From positions 1 to 9,061 of the forward strand of contig JAEWIK010000012.1 of NCBI GenBank assembly GCA_023387135.1: a stretch of DNA of 9,061 bases. The letters are read 5' to 3'. The notes beneath the pieces are model-generated. The model searched no databases. It was not told the DNA's origin and worked only from the letters and a program-made list of their open reading frames with translations. Below are positions 1 through 7,332 of the stretch, one piece after another. The stretch is from Actinomycetes bacterium (GTDB taxonomy: Bacteria > Actinomycetota > Actinomycetes > Propionibacteriales > Propionibacteriaceae). Numbering within the stretch: the first letter of the stretch is position 1; the number at the start of each line of letters is the position of its first letter. Position numbers and translations under genes: made by a program.

Positions 1-138
1 GACTTCGACTGTCGCAGGGACACGAGGTATATGGACCGATTCGTGGAGGTCCAGCGCGAGCTTGAGGAGGACTTCGTCAGGTCGAACCAGAAGCGGTTTG
101 ACGAGTTGGCGGCGTATGTAGCTCAGCTTCAGGGATAG
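1..138 (+). CDS. C-terminal end of a Cys-containing envelope protein, paralogue of the next gene (partial, 5' end outside window)
   Basis: Only the last 45 codons are visible, read in frame from base 1 to the TAG at 136-138. The peptide begins DFDCRRDTRYMDRF and continues with a charged helix. Aligned without gaps to the C-terminus of the next gene product (from D341), about 20 of 44 residues are identical, including the DFDCR motif with its cysteine, and the pattern of aromatic and acidic residues in the closing helix is kept. The two are therefore tandem paralogues. The missing N-terminus probably carries a secretion signal as in the neighbour, but that is inference. The gene ends 52 bases before the likely start of the next one, on the same strand and with no obvious terminator between, so it probably belongs to the same operon. 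Function is not recognised. Confidence 0.8.
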   Translation, partial: DFDCRRDTRYMDRFVEVQRELEEDFVRSNQKRFDELAAYVAQLQG

Positions 139-174
139 GCAGCAGACCGTGACCGGTTCGAGTGCCGTTGAAAC

Positions 175-187
175 GAGGTGGCGAGGG
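175..187 (+). promoter_or_regulatory. Candidate ribosome binding region for the lipoprotein gene
   Basis: Two overlapping purine-rich cores lie before ATG 191: GAGG at 175-178 (12 bases to the start) and GAGGG at 183-187 (3 bases). Neither has ideal spacing, so the start rests mainly on the signal peptide. Confidence 0.4.
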
Positions 188-190
188 CAC

Positions 191-1345
191 ATGCAGGCGA
201 ACGGGCATCTCGCCAGACGGCTGGCGGCCGTCGCGCTGACCGTGACGGTTCTCGTTGGGTGCCACGGTCAGCCGACACCAAGCGCAGCGGGCCCGGCGCC
301 TGTGGCCGGTTCTGTTCGACCGCACGTGCTGGGAGGTGGGTCGGGCGCTCCCGTTGCGTCCGTCGCGTCAGTGGCCTTCGCCTCGTCGAGTACGCCAGTG
401 CCGGACGGTTTCCCGTTGGTGCAGTATTGGGCAGCCATTCGTCGGTGGGACGAGATAGTGATCTCCTCGGTCGATCCGCAAGAACGGGCGCAGTGGTGGA
501 ACACGCGTGAGGCGGCGTTGGCGAGGTGCATGAAGACGGAGGGCTTCCTTTTTTCCCCGCGCCCGGTTCATGACACGACGCTGGACGATGAGGAGACTCT
601 GGCGCTTGATCGTGACTACATGCATATTCCCTACCTCGCGGTGAATCGCTCAGACGTGGAGGCGGTGGGATACGGCATCGAGGCCAAGGTTGAGGAGGAG
701 TCCTTGGAAGCCGACCCGAACCAGGCTTATGCCGAGAAGTTGGATGCTAAAGCCAGGAGCGCCTACTACATCGCGCTGGATGGTGTCGACCACTCGGCCC
801 CAGACTATGACCCCTTTGCGCCGCGCGATGAATCGGCTGGCTGTGCGGCGAAGATCGACCGCGAGTATCCGGATCCGTGGACAGCCAGTCCTGCTCGGGA
901 CATGTACTCCCGGCACGGGGATCTGCTGAGCGACATGACCGGGCTCACCCGAGGCGGCGACATCTTCAGGGAAGAACCGGTGATTCGCCTTCACCGGGAG
1001 TGGAGATCCTGTATGGCTCGCCGAGGTTTCCGTCCGGACAACCCGGCGCGCGAAGGCAGTTCGTGGGACGGGCCGTATCAGGCTTTCATACGGGCTCGCC
1101 TGACCGACCCGTCGGGGACGGTCGGAGTGATCACGGATGATCCTTCCGCGCTACCAGACGAGCAGAACCGTCTGGTCGGCTCGGTACCGGAACGCGAGAT
1201 CGCGCTGCTCGATTTCGACTGCCGGCAGGAAACCGAGTATCTGGCCGTGTTCAGCCAGGCCCAACTCAGCATGGAGCAGGACTTCGTCACGGCGAACCGC
1301 AAGGAACTGGATTCTCTCGTCGCGTTCGTTGAGGGTCTGTCCTGA
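191..1345 (+). CDS. Predicted lipoprotein with two CMxxxGF motifs, associated with an ABC transporter; function unknown
   Basis: Predicted 384-residue lipoprotein. I chose ATG 191 over the in-frame GTG 149 because it gives a compact signal peptide: a positive n-region (HLARR), a hydrophobic stretch, then the lipobox L21-V22-G23-C24. A purine-rich GAGGTGGCGAGGG (175-187) precedes it, although its spacing to ATG is not ideal. Residues 26-70 form an Ala/Pro/Ser/Gly/Val linker, as expected for a tethered protein. The mature domain has four further cysteines: C113 in CMKTEGF, C218, C274 in CMARRGF and C344 in DFDCR. The repeated CMxxxGF motif, each copy followed by another cysteine 70-105 residues later, suggests two related halves and two disulfides. 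The domain is rich in acidic residues, Trp and Tyr and ends in a helix. It is a paralogue of the preceding gene product and lies 51 bases upstream of the adapter gene, so it is probably a surface partner of that transporter. I do not recognise a characterised family and assign no function. Confidence 0.85.
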   Translation: MQANGHLARRLAAVALTVTVLVGCHGQPTPSAAGPAPVAGSVRPHVLGGGSGAPVASVASVAFASSSTPVPDGFPLVQYWAAIRRWDEIVISSVDPQERAQWWNTREAALARCMKTEGFLFSPRPVHDTTLDDEETLALDRDYMHIPYLAVNRSDVEAVGYGIEAKVEEESLEADPNQAYAEKLDAKARSAYYIALDGVDHSAPDYDPFAPRDESAGCAAKIDREYPDPWTASPARDMYSRHGDLLSDMTGLTRGGDIFREEPVIRLHREWRSCMARRGFRPDNPAREGSSWDGPYQAFIRARLTDPSGTVGVITDDPSALPDEQNRLVGSVPEREIALLDFDCRQETEYLAVFSQAQLSMEQDFVTANRKELDSLVAFVEGLS

Positions 1346-1379
1346 TGGCCAAGAGCTTGGTCACGTTGGCAGTTGACCA
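1346..1379 (+). promoter_or_regulatory. Two mutually exclusive hairpins between the lipoprotein and adapter genes
   Basis: Directly after the lipoprotein stop, TGGCCAA (1346-1352) can pair with TTGGTCA (1357-1363) across a GAGC loop, with one G-U pair. The TGGTCA at 1358-1363 can instead pair with TGACCA (1374-1379) across a 10-base loop. The two structures cannot coexist. They sit upstream of the adapter's ribosome binding site (1386-1390) but do not cover it. No T-run follows, so this is not a classical terminator. It could tune the ratio of lipoprotein to adapter by partial termination or RNA processing. Pairing is seen in the sequence; the role is inferred. Confidence 0.35.
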
Positions 1380-1385
1380 GCAGAC

Positions 1386-1390
1386 GAAGG
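1386..1390 (+). promoter_or_regulatory. Ribosome binding site of the adapter gene
   Basis: GAAGG lies 6 bases before ATG 1397. It supports this start over the upstream in-frame TTG 1373, which would add a short basic extension. Confidence 0.6.
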
Positions 1391-1396
1391 TGCTCA

Positions 1397-2998
1397 ATGG
1401 TGCAGGATGAGAAGCGTTCCCTAGGGTGGGAAGTGCTGAAGCAGGCCAGGGTGTTGGTTACCTTGGCTGCGGTTGCACTGGTGTGCTTGGTCGCCGGCGG
1501 CCTCTCGGCGCACATTCTGGGATCGTCGCCGACTGTGCGTGAGCCGGTGAAGCCCGGCTTGATAACGGCAAGGGTCGAAGCGCGCGAGATTCGCTCGGTT
1601 GTGGTGGCGCGGGCGGATGTGTCGTTTGCCGAGCCGGTGGAGGTGAATCCGAGCGTCCCGGAGGGTGCGACAGCTCCGGTGGTGACCGGGAGGGTGCCCA
1701 AGGTCGGGGATGTGGTGAAGTCCGGGACCGTCGTGCTGGAAGTCTCGGGACGCCCGGTTTTCGCGCTTGCGGGCAAGTTTCCCTTCTATCGCTCGTTGTC
1801 GGCGGGGCTGACAGGCCCTGATGTGACGATGCTCCGCAAAGCGTTGAAAGGCCTGGGCTACGACGCGGGCGAAACGAGCGACGTCTACGACGCTGCCCTG
1901 GCGGGGGCGGTGGCACGGTTGTACGCCGACCATGGGTATGCGGCCCCGAGTTCGGGTGACCGGAGCAGTCGGCTGGCCGTGCGGGATGCGGAGGACTCGC
2001 TGGAGGATGCGAAGAGCGCGTTGTCCGACGCCAAGCGGGCGGTGACGCGGGCGAAAGCCGACCTGGCCGGGGCGAAGAAGCAGGTGAGCCGCGCCAAGAG
2101 CGAGTTGAGTGCGGCACAGCAGGCACTCGCCCAGGCGGATAGTGATCCAGAAGGTTCGCTGAAAGCAGCGGTCGATGCCGCACGGACGGAACTGGCGAGC
2201 GCGCAGAGTGCCGTCACGTCGGCGAAAGACGAGGTCACGGCTGCTCAGACGGGGGTGACAGGTGCAGAGCGGACCCAGACCAGGGCACGCGAAGCCCTCT
2301 CCCTGGCGAGGCAGGACGCGCTGACACCACTGCCGGCTTCCGAAGTCGTGTTCCTGAATGAGATGCCGCGTCGGGTGGACGTGGTGAACGTGCGTCTGGG
2401 GGACGTGATCGGAGCGACTGCTCCTGCGTCGGGCGCGTCCCCGGACGACGCCTCCAGCGCAGCCCTGGTCTTGTCGGGCAACACGATTCAAGTCGTGGCC
2501 CAGGTGCCAGTGAACGAGGCCAGCCTGGTTCGGGTGGACGCGCCGGTGGACCTGCTGACGCCGGACGATGTCACCGTACGCGCAACGGTCTCCAGCGTGT
2601 GCCCTGAGGCTTCGGCGAGTGGGGATCCGTCTCAGCGGTGCGCTGTGGGAATAAAGCTTGGTGAGTTGGATGAGGTGGATCGTTCGGGCTTGCTGGGCAA
2701 CGTCCAGGTGACGATTCAGGTCGGGGTGACGAGCCCGGACGCGTTGGTGGTTCCGCTGGCCGCCGTGTCGGCGGACGCCGCCGGCAGGGCGCGGGTGCAA
2801 CGCGTCGTGCCGGGTACGCAAAACGATGACCCGATGGACCCGGCGAACCTGGAGTGGGTGTCGATCGAGCCGGGGTTGAGCGCCGAAGGCATGGTAGAGA
2901 TCAAGACGTCGGATCCGGCCTTGGCAGTCGGCGACCTGGTGGTGCTTGGGATCGCCGGCACCCGTGACGAGCCGTCTCCGGCGGAAACGCCCCAGTGA
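1397..2998 (+). CDS. HlyD/MacA-like adapter with peptidoglycan-binding domain and coiled coil, ABC transporter subunit
   Basis: Predicted 533-residue membrane-anchored periplasmic adapter homologue. Residues about 19-41 form one N-terminal membrane anchor. A first lipoyl/barrel-like part follows, including GRVPKVGDVVKSGTVVLEVSGRPVF, which is typical of actinobacterial 'peptidoglycan-binding' adapters beside ABC transporters (established family knowledge). Residues about 138-181 (LTGPDV...LRKALKGLGY to HGY) match a PG_binding_1 fold. Residues about 190-307 are a long Ala/Lys/Glu/Asp-rich coiled coil. The second half of the barrel domain follows, with a Cys pair (VCPE...QRC) and the closing LVVPLAAVSADAAG strand region. 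The likely role is to couple the cell wall to the ATPase/permease pair encoded next and to carry or gate export. The stop TGA (2996-2998) overlaps the next ATG by one base, indicating translational coupling. The substrate cannot be told from the sequence. The start is ATG 1397; GTG 1400 is also possible. Confidence 0.88.
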   Translation: MVQDEKRSLGWEVLKQARVLVTLAAVALVCLVAGGLSAHILGSSPTVREPVKPGLITARVEAREIRSVVVARADVSFAEPVEVNPSVPEGATAPVVTGRVPKVGDVVKSGTVVLEVSGRPVFALAGKFPFYRSLSAGLTGPDVTMLRKALKGLGYDAGETSDVYDAALAGAVARLYADHGYAAPSSGDRSSRLAVRDAEDSLEDAKSALSDAKRAVTRAKADLAGAKKQVSRAKSELSAAQQALAQADSDPEGSLKAAVDAARTELASAQSAVTSAKDEVTAAQTGVTGAERTQTRAREALSLARQDALTPLPASEVVFLNEMPRRVDVVNVRLGDVIGATAPASGASPDDASSAALVLSGNTIQVVAQVPVNEASLVRVDAPVDLLTPDDVTVRATVSSVCPEASASGDPSQRCAVGIKLGELDEVDRSGLLGNVQVTIQVGVTSPDALVVPLAAVSADAAGRARVQRVVPGTQNDDPMDPANLEWVSIEPGLSAEGMVEIKTSDPALAVGDLVVLGIAGTRDEPSPAETPQ

Positions 2999-3693
2999 TG
3001 AGCGGCGATCCAAGCCTGGGGTCGATGGTCTGTCTGCGAGATGTGAGCCGGTCGTTCCAGGGGCCGACGGAGGTGCTCGCGTTGCGAGGTGTCAGCCTCG
3101 ACATCGCGGCCGGGGAGTACGTGTCGCTGGTAGGCCCCTCCGGTGCAGGGAAGTCAACGCTCCTGAACATGCTGGGATTGCTGGACCGGCCCACTGTGGG
3201 GACTTATCACCTGGCTGGTGTCTCCACGACGGGGCTCTCCGATCTGGAGCGGACCCGGCTGCGAGGCAGCTCGATAGGTTTCGTCTTCCAGTCGTTCCAC
3301 CTGCTTCCGCGGCGGACCGTAGTACAGAACGTCCTGCTCGGAATGCTGTACTCCGGTGTCGATCGAGGCGTCCGGATGGACCGTGCGGTCTCGGTGTTGA
3401 AGTCACTGGGGTTGGCCGACCGGACGAGCTTCCTGCCGGGGACGCTGTCGGGCGGGGAACGGCAGCGGGTCGCGCTCGCGCGGGCGCTGGTCGCCGAACC
3501 GATGCTGCTGCTCGCCGACGAACCGACCGGCAATCTGGATCAAGCCACCTCTGCTGGCATTCTGGACGTCTTCGACCTGCTGCACGAGGCGGGTCAGACG
3601 ATCGTGGTGATCACCCACGACCAACAGGTCGCCGGACGTGCGCACCGCCAGGTCAGCATTCTCGATGGCCGGGTCTCGGAGGTCCGGCAATGA
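2998..3693 (+). CDS. ABC transporter ATP-binding protein, MacB/LolD type
   Basis: Predicted 231-residue cytoplasmic nucleotide-binding subunit, a normal length for this class. All motifs are intact: Walker A GPSGAGKST (46-54), Q-loop Gln98 in FVFQSFHLLP, signature LSGGERQ (150-156), Walker B MLLLADE (169-175), D-loop NLD (179-181) and the switch His207 in VITHD. The FQSFHLLP and DEPTGNLD sequences are characteristic of the MacB/LolD/FtsE group that works with FtsX-type permeases rather than of importers. It hydrolyses ATP to drive the permease encoded immediately downstream. ATG 2998 overlaps the adapter's stop by one base; GTG 2995 and ATG 3025 are in-frame alternatives with no better ribosome binding site. 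The 3' end overlaps the permease start in an ATGA (3690-3693). Confidence 0.95.
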   Translation: MSGDPSLGSMVCLRDVSRSFQGPTEVLALRGVSLDIAAGEYVSLVGPSGAGKSTLLNMLGLLDRPTVGTYHLAGVSTTGLSDLERTRLRGSSIGFVFQSFHLLPRRTVVQNVLLGMLYSGVDRGVRMDRAVSVLKSLGLADRTSFLPGTLSGGERQRVALARALVAEPMLLLADEPTGNLDQATSAGILDVFDLLHEAGQTIVVITHDQQVAGRAHRQVSILDGRVSEVRQ

Positions 3694-4940
3694 CCCAGAC
3701 TGCATCCCTCATCTTGTCCAGATACAAGGCACGCAAGAACCGGCTCAATGCACAGGACGTTCTCATCGAAGCGCTCCTGGGTTTGTCAGGCCATCTGAGT
3801 CGGCTGTTGTTGCTGATTGCCACCACCACGCTCGGAATCGGCGCACTCGTGGCGACCATCGGGTTCGGCCAGACCGGCAGCCAGCAGGTGATGTCCCGGA
3901 TCGACGCGCTCGCCTCCACTCAGGCAGTCGTCAAAACGGGCAACGACCTGGACCCGTTGGGAAATGCCACGATGCCGTGGGACGCCGACGCCCGGGTGGA
4001 ACGGCTCAACGGGGTGGTGCGGGCGGGACTGATCGCGCAGGTAGATGTCGGCGATGCCCGGATCTCGTCCGCGCCGCTGCTCGACCCGACCGAACCTCCG
4101 ATCGCGCGGCCGACAGTGCTCGCCGTCACCCCAGGAATCTTGGAAACCGTCAACGGACGCCTGATGCAGGGAACGTTCCTGTCGGCTTTCCATGAGAACC
4201 GTGCCGAGAATGCCGCCGTCTTGGGGGCCAAGGCGGCCGACGCGCTCAAGATCGACCGGGTGGACAACCAGCCCACGGTCTTCATCGGTGACAGGTCGTA
4301 TGTCGTGATAGGCATCGTTTCTGGAGTCGAACGCCGCCAAGAACTGCTGGACTCCGTCATCCTGCCCCAATCCACCGCGCGTCGTGACCTCGGCCTGCAG
4401 AGCCCCGGCGAACTGCAGGTTCACATCAGGCTGGGCGCGGGAGACCTACTTGCCGAGCAGGCGCCGATCATCCTGAACCCCGCCGACCCGACGGCCTTCG
4501 ACGTGATAGCCCCGCCCGCCACCACCGACTTCCGCGAAGAGTTGCTGGCGGACGTGAACGTGCTGTTCCTGATCCTCGGCGGTATCGCGCTCCTGATCGG
4601 AGGCCTGTCGATCGCCATCGTCTCGTCCATGTCGGTCATGGACCGGCGCGGTGAGATCGGCTTGCGCCGAGCGCTCGGGGCCACCAAGGGGCAGGTGCTT
4701 GCCCAGATCGTCGCGGAGAACGCGATCATCGGCTTCATGGGTGGCCTGATTGGAACCTCCGCCGGGACCGTCATCGTGCTCGCCGGGGCCTTCGCGAATG
4801 GCTGGACGCCCGTGCTCGACCCGCGCGTTGGCCTGGCGGCGCTGGTCCTCGGCACAGCCGTCGGTCTCGTGGCCGGTCTGAGCCCGGCATTCAAGGCTGC
4901 CCGCCTTGAACCGAGCACCGCACTTCAGGAGGGCACCTAG
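3690..4940 (+). CDS. ABC transporter permease, MacB/FtsX family
   Basis: Predicted 416-residue integral membrane protein. The start ATG 3690 overlaps the ATPase stop in ATGA. An amphipathic basic N-terminus of about 38 residues precedes TM1 (about 39-59). A large extracytoplasmic domain follows (about 60-288), corresponding to the MacB periplasmic core. TM2 (about 291-312), TM3 (about 345-366) and TM4 (about 380-397) form the FtsX domain. The loop after TM2 has the family signature MDRRGEIGLRRALGATKGQV, which contacts the ATPase, and the C-terminus ends in the usual PAFKAARLEPSTALQEG. The ATPase domain is separate, unlike in E. coli MacB where the two are fused. MacB-type proteins generally act by mechanotransmission on substrates outside the membrane rather than by classic transmembrane transport. 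The extracytoplasmic domain would meet the adapter and possibly the lipoproteins. It is the last gene of the operon. Confidence 0.93.
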   Translation: MTQTASLILSRYKARKNRLNAQDVLIEALLGLSGHLSRLLLLIATTTLGIGALVATIGFGQTGSQQVMSRIDALASTQAVVKTGNDLDPLGNATMPWDADARVERLNGVVRAGLIAQVDVGDARISSAPLLDPTEPPIARPTVLAVTPGILETVNGRLMQGTFLSAFHENRAENAAVLGAKAADALKIDRVDNQPTVFIGDRSYVVIGIVSGVERRQELLDSVILPQSTARRDLGLQSPGELQVHIRLGAGDLLAEQAPIILNPADPTAFDVIAPPATTDFREELLADVNVLFLILGGIALLIGGLSIAIVSSMSVMDRRGEIGLRRALGATKGQVLAQIVAENAIIGFMGGLIGTSAGTVIVLAGAFANGWTPVLDPRVGLAALVLGTAVGLVAGLSPAFKAARLEPSTALQEGT

Positions 4941-5023
4941 CCTGGGTCTCGGCAAGCGACCTTCTCCGATACGTCGACGCGCAGCCGGGCGCGACAACCT
5001 GCTCCGGTATGGTTACGGTTGAA

Positions 5024-5065
5024 AACCCCGGAACGATCCCTGGCCGACGCCAAATCGCCGGGGTT
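5024..5065 (+). terminator. Composite hairpin downstream of the ABC operon, candidate terminator
   Basis: An 8-bp perfect stem joins AACCCCGG (5024-5031) and CCGGGGTT (5058-5065). Inside it, CGAT (5034-5037) pairs with ATCG (5054-5057), and TGGC (5041-5044) pairs with GCCA (5049-5052) around a CGAC loop. The result is one long interrupted hairpin. No T-tract follows, which is common for actinobacterial terminators, so termination is inferred from position (84 bases after the permease stop) and strength. It could equally be a structured RNA. Confidence 0.5.
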
Positions 5066-5074
5066 ACTGCGTGC

Positions 5075-5096
5075 CAGGAAGTATGACGATTTCCTG
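5075..5096 (+). terminator. Second hairpin in the convergent region
   Basis: CAGGAA (5075-5080) pairs with TTCCTG (5091-5096). A G-U and a T-A pair extend the stem to 8 bp around an ATGACG loop. It follows the larger hairpin by 9 bases and may form a tandem terminator or 3'-end structure with it. No T-run follows on either strand. Confidence 0.35.
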
Positions 5097-5176
5097 CCTT
5101 CATGCGAGGTTCCCCTGCAGGTGAGCCGGTCCTCCCCACTGAAGAGCGCATGAAAGCGCGCCGTCCCACCGACCCT

Positions 5177-5194
5177 TGGTCGCTCGGGCGACCA
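5177..5194 (-). terminator. Perfect 7-bp hairpin just past the YdeI-family gene, candidate terminator
   Basis: TGGTCGC (5177-5183) and GCGACCA (5188-5194) form a perfect stem with a 4-base loop, 6 bases downstream of the stop codon of the leftward gene. No T-tract follows, so the call rests on position and stem strength. Confidence 0.5.
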
Positions 5195-5200
5195 CAGCGT

Positions 5201-5800
5201 TCAGGTCTGGAGGGGGCGTTTCTGGGGGTGGATCGTCTGGCCGCGCTCGAGCATGGCGAGGTAGTCGGCGATGCGGCGGGCGCGGGTGGCTTCCTGCTTG
5301 AGGTGGTGGAGGCGGAAGAGCAGGGCGTAGCGGTTCTGGGAGGAGAGCAGGTCGAAGTTGGCCTGGGCGCGTGGGCTGGTCGCGAGCGCCGCGGCGAGGT
5401 CGCCCGGGACCTCGATCGAGCCGCTGCCCTGGTAGGCGGCGTCCCAGCGGCCGTCGGCCTTCGCCCTGTCGATCTCGGCCTGGCCGCGGGCACGCATCCG
5501 TCCGTCGGCGATCAACTGCTCGACGATCGCCACGTTGCGGGCCGACCACATCGAGCGGGAGCGCCGCGGAGTGAAGCGCTGCAGGCTGGTCGCGTCGTCG
5601 CGGCGGCGCCCCTGGCCGTCGATCCAGCCCGAACACAGCGCCTCGTCGAGCGCCTGGTCGTAGGTGACGGTGGTGGGGCCCGACTTCCCCTTCTTGATCA
5701 GGACGAGCCACACCCCGCCGGGGGTGTCGTCCTCGTGGGCGTCGAGCCAGGCGCGCCACGCCGCGACGTCGGGAAGGATGAGCGGGTCGTCGTGATCCAT
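5201..5800 (-). CDS. YdeI/OmpD-associated family protein
   Basis: Predicted 199-residue soluble protein matching the YdeI/OmdA family, whose members are often annotated 'bacteriocin protection' or 'OmpD-associated' without a firm biochemical role. Family features visible are W15-x-x-W18-L, G29VWLVLIKK37, the conserved Y47-x-x-A50 followed by A54-L-C56 and G58WIDG62, then FTPRRSRSMWSARN, the DGRW-x-x-AY region with a proline-containing DL motif, and the C-terminal NRYALLFRLHHLKQEATRARRI helix pair. Length is typical. There is no signal peptide or membrane segment, so it is probably cytosolic. It stands alone, convergent with the ABC operon and divergent from dapB. ATG at 5798-5800 is preceded by a TAAGAT box at leaderless spacing. 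Family assignment is firm; function is not known. Confidence 0.88.
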   Translation of the reverse strand: MDHDDPLILPDVAAWRAWLDAHEDDTPGGVWLVLIKKGKSGPTTVTYDQALDEALCSGWIDGQGRRRDDATSLQRFTPRRSRSMWSARNVAIVEQLIADGRMRARGQAEIDRAKADGRWDAAYQGSGSIEVPGDLAAALATSPRAQANFDLLSSQNRYALLFRLHHLKQEATRARRIADYLAMLERGQTIHPQKRPLQT

Positions 5801-5806
5801 CAGCCG

Positions 5807-5812
5807 ATCTTA
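5807..5812 (-). promoter_or_regulatory. -10 box of the YdeI-family gene, leaderless spacing
   Basis: On the minus strand TAAGAT is followed by 6 bases and then ATG, so transcription would start at or beside the start codon. No clear -35 is visible. A second TANNNT (TACTGT, + strand bases 5826-5831) could give a leader of about 19 bases instead. Confidence 0.5.
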
Positions 5813-5819
5813 AGCGTGA

Positions 5820-6632
<813 letters not shown>

Positions 6633-6633
6633 C

Positions 6634-7332
6634 ATGTCGGTCGTGAAGCCACTCGCCGTCACCGTCGTCGTCCTGGCGGTGCTGGGCGGCGCGGGAGTCG
6701 TCGCCGACTTCGTCGTCCGGGACCAGGCAGAACAGCAGGTCGCGCAGACGGTCCAGCAGAAGCTGGGCCTGGAGTCGCCGCCGGACGTGACGCTGGGCGG
6801 CGTCCCGTTCAGCGCCGCGCTGGTGACGCGCAAGGTGCCCGACGCGTCGCTGTCGGCCAAGGACGTCCCGCTGAAGGTGTCGGGCAAGGCGGTCAGCTTC
6901 AGCGACGTCCACGCCACGGCCAGGAACCTCGTGCTGCAGGACCGCACCGTGCTCATCGACTCGGCGGACGTCGACGCCGTCCTGCCCTACGCCGAGCTCT
7001 CCACCCTCGCGGGCGTGCCGGTCGAGGCGACGGCGGACGGCAGGCTGATGGTCAGCTACAAGGCTGACCTGTTCGGCGACTCGCGGGTGGCGGCGGTCTC
7101 CGCCGTGCCCGTCCTGGACGAGAAGGGCAGGCAACTCCGCCTCACCGAGGCGAGCATCGAGGTGGCCGGTTTCCCGCTGAGCGACGACATCGCACAGTCG
7201 ATCATGGACGCCGTGATCCGTCCGATCCCGCTGAAACTGCCCGAGGGCGTGACGCTGGACGGGATCGAGGTGGAGCCGGAGGGACTGCTGCTGAACGCGT
7301 CGCTCAGCGACCTCAGCGTGCCCTTGTCATGA
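6634..7332 (+). CDS. LmeA-like (DUF2993) phospholipid-binding protein, membrane anchored
   Basis: Predicted 232-residue protein. A hydrophobic N-terminal segment (about residues 5-27) serves as signal anchor or signal peptide. The rest alternates strands and amphipathic stretches typical of DUF2993: DVTLGGVPFSAALVTRKVPDASLSAKDV near the start, a central VDAVLPYAELSTLAGVPVEAT segment, and PIPLKLPEGVTLDGIEVEPEGLLLNA near the end. Mycobacterial LmeA of this family binds phospholipids in the periplasm and helps lipomannan maturation; whether this protein does the same is inference. The gene starts one base after the dapB stop, with GGGG at 6623-6626 inside dapB as a possible ribosome binding site, so it is probably translationally coupled. 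Its last codon and stop form a TCATGA palindrome shared with the opposing gene. Confidence 0.85.
   Translation: MSVVKPLAVTVVVLAVLGGAGVVADFVVRDQAEQQVAQTVQQKLGLESPPDVTLGGVPFSAALVTRKVPDASLSAKDVPLKVSGKAVSFSDVHATARNLVLQDRTVLIDSADVDAVLPYAELSTLAGVPVEATADGRLMVSYKADLFGDSRVAAVSAVPVLDEKGRQLRLTEASIEVAGFPLSDDIAQSIMDAVIRPIPLKLPEGVTLDGIEVEPEGLLLNASLSDLSVPLS

Noticed and set aside
149..190. Longer lipoprotein start at GTG 149
   Set aside because: It would give an n-region of about 24 residues ahead of the signal peptide's basic cluster, whereas ATG 191 gives a standard lipoprotein signal.
1421..3013. A long 530-codon open frame on the minus strand opposite the adapter gene
   Set aside because: It is antisense to a clearly recognisable adapter, has a low-complexity Arg/His/Pro-rich composition and no family features. 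It is the usual mirror frame in high-GC DNA.
2946..3689. Upstream extension of the permease frame over the ATPase gene
   Set aside because: The extension translates the ATPase gene in a wrong frame into Arg/Gly/Pro-rich nonsense. The true start is ATG 3690 in the ATGA overlap.
4990..5100. Possible tRNA remnant or attachment site in the convergent region
   Set aside because: The stems do not fit a cloverleaf, there is no TTCGANNC-type T-loop, no direct repeat and no integrase gene nearby in the window.
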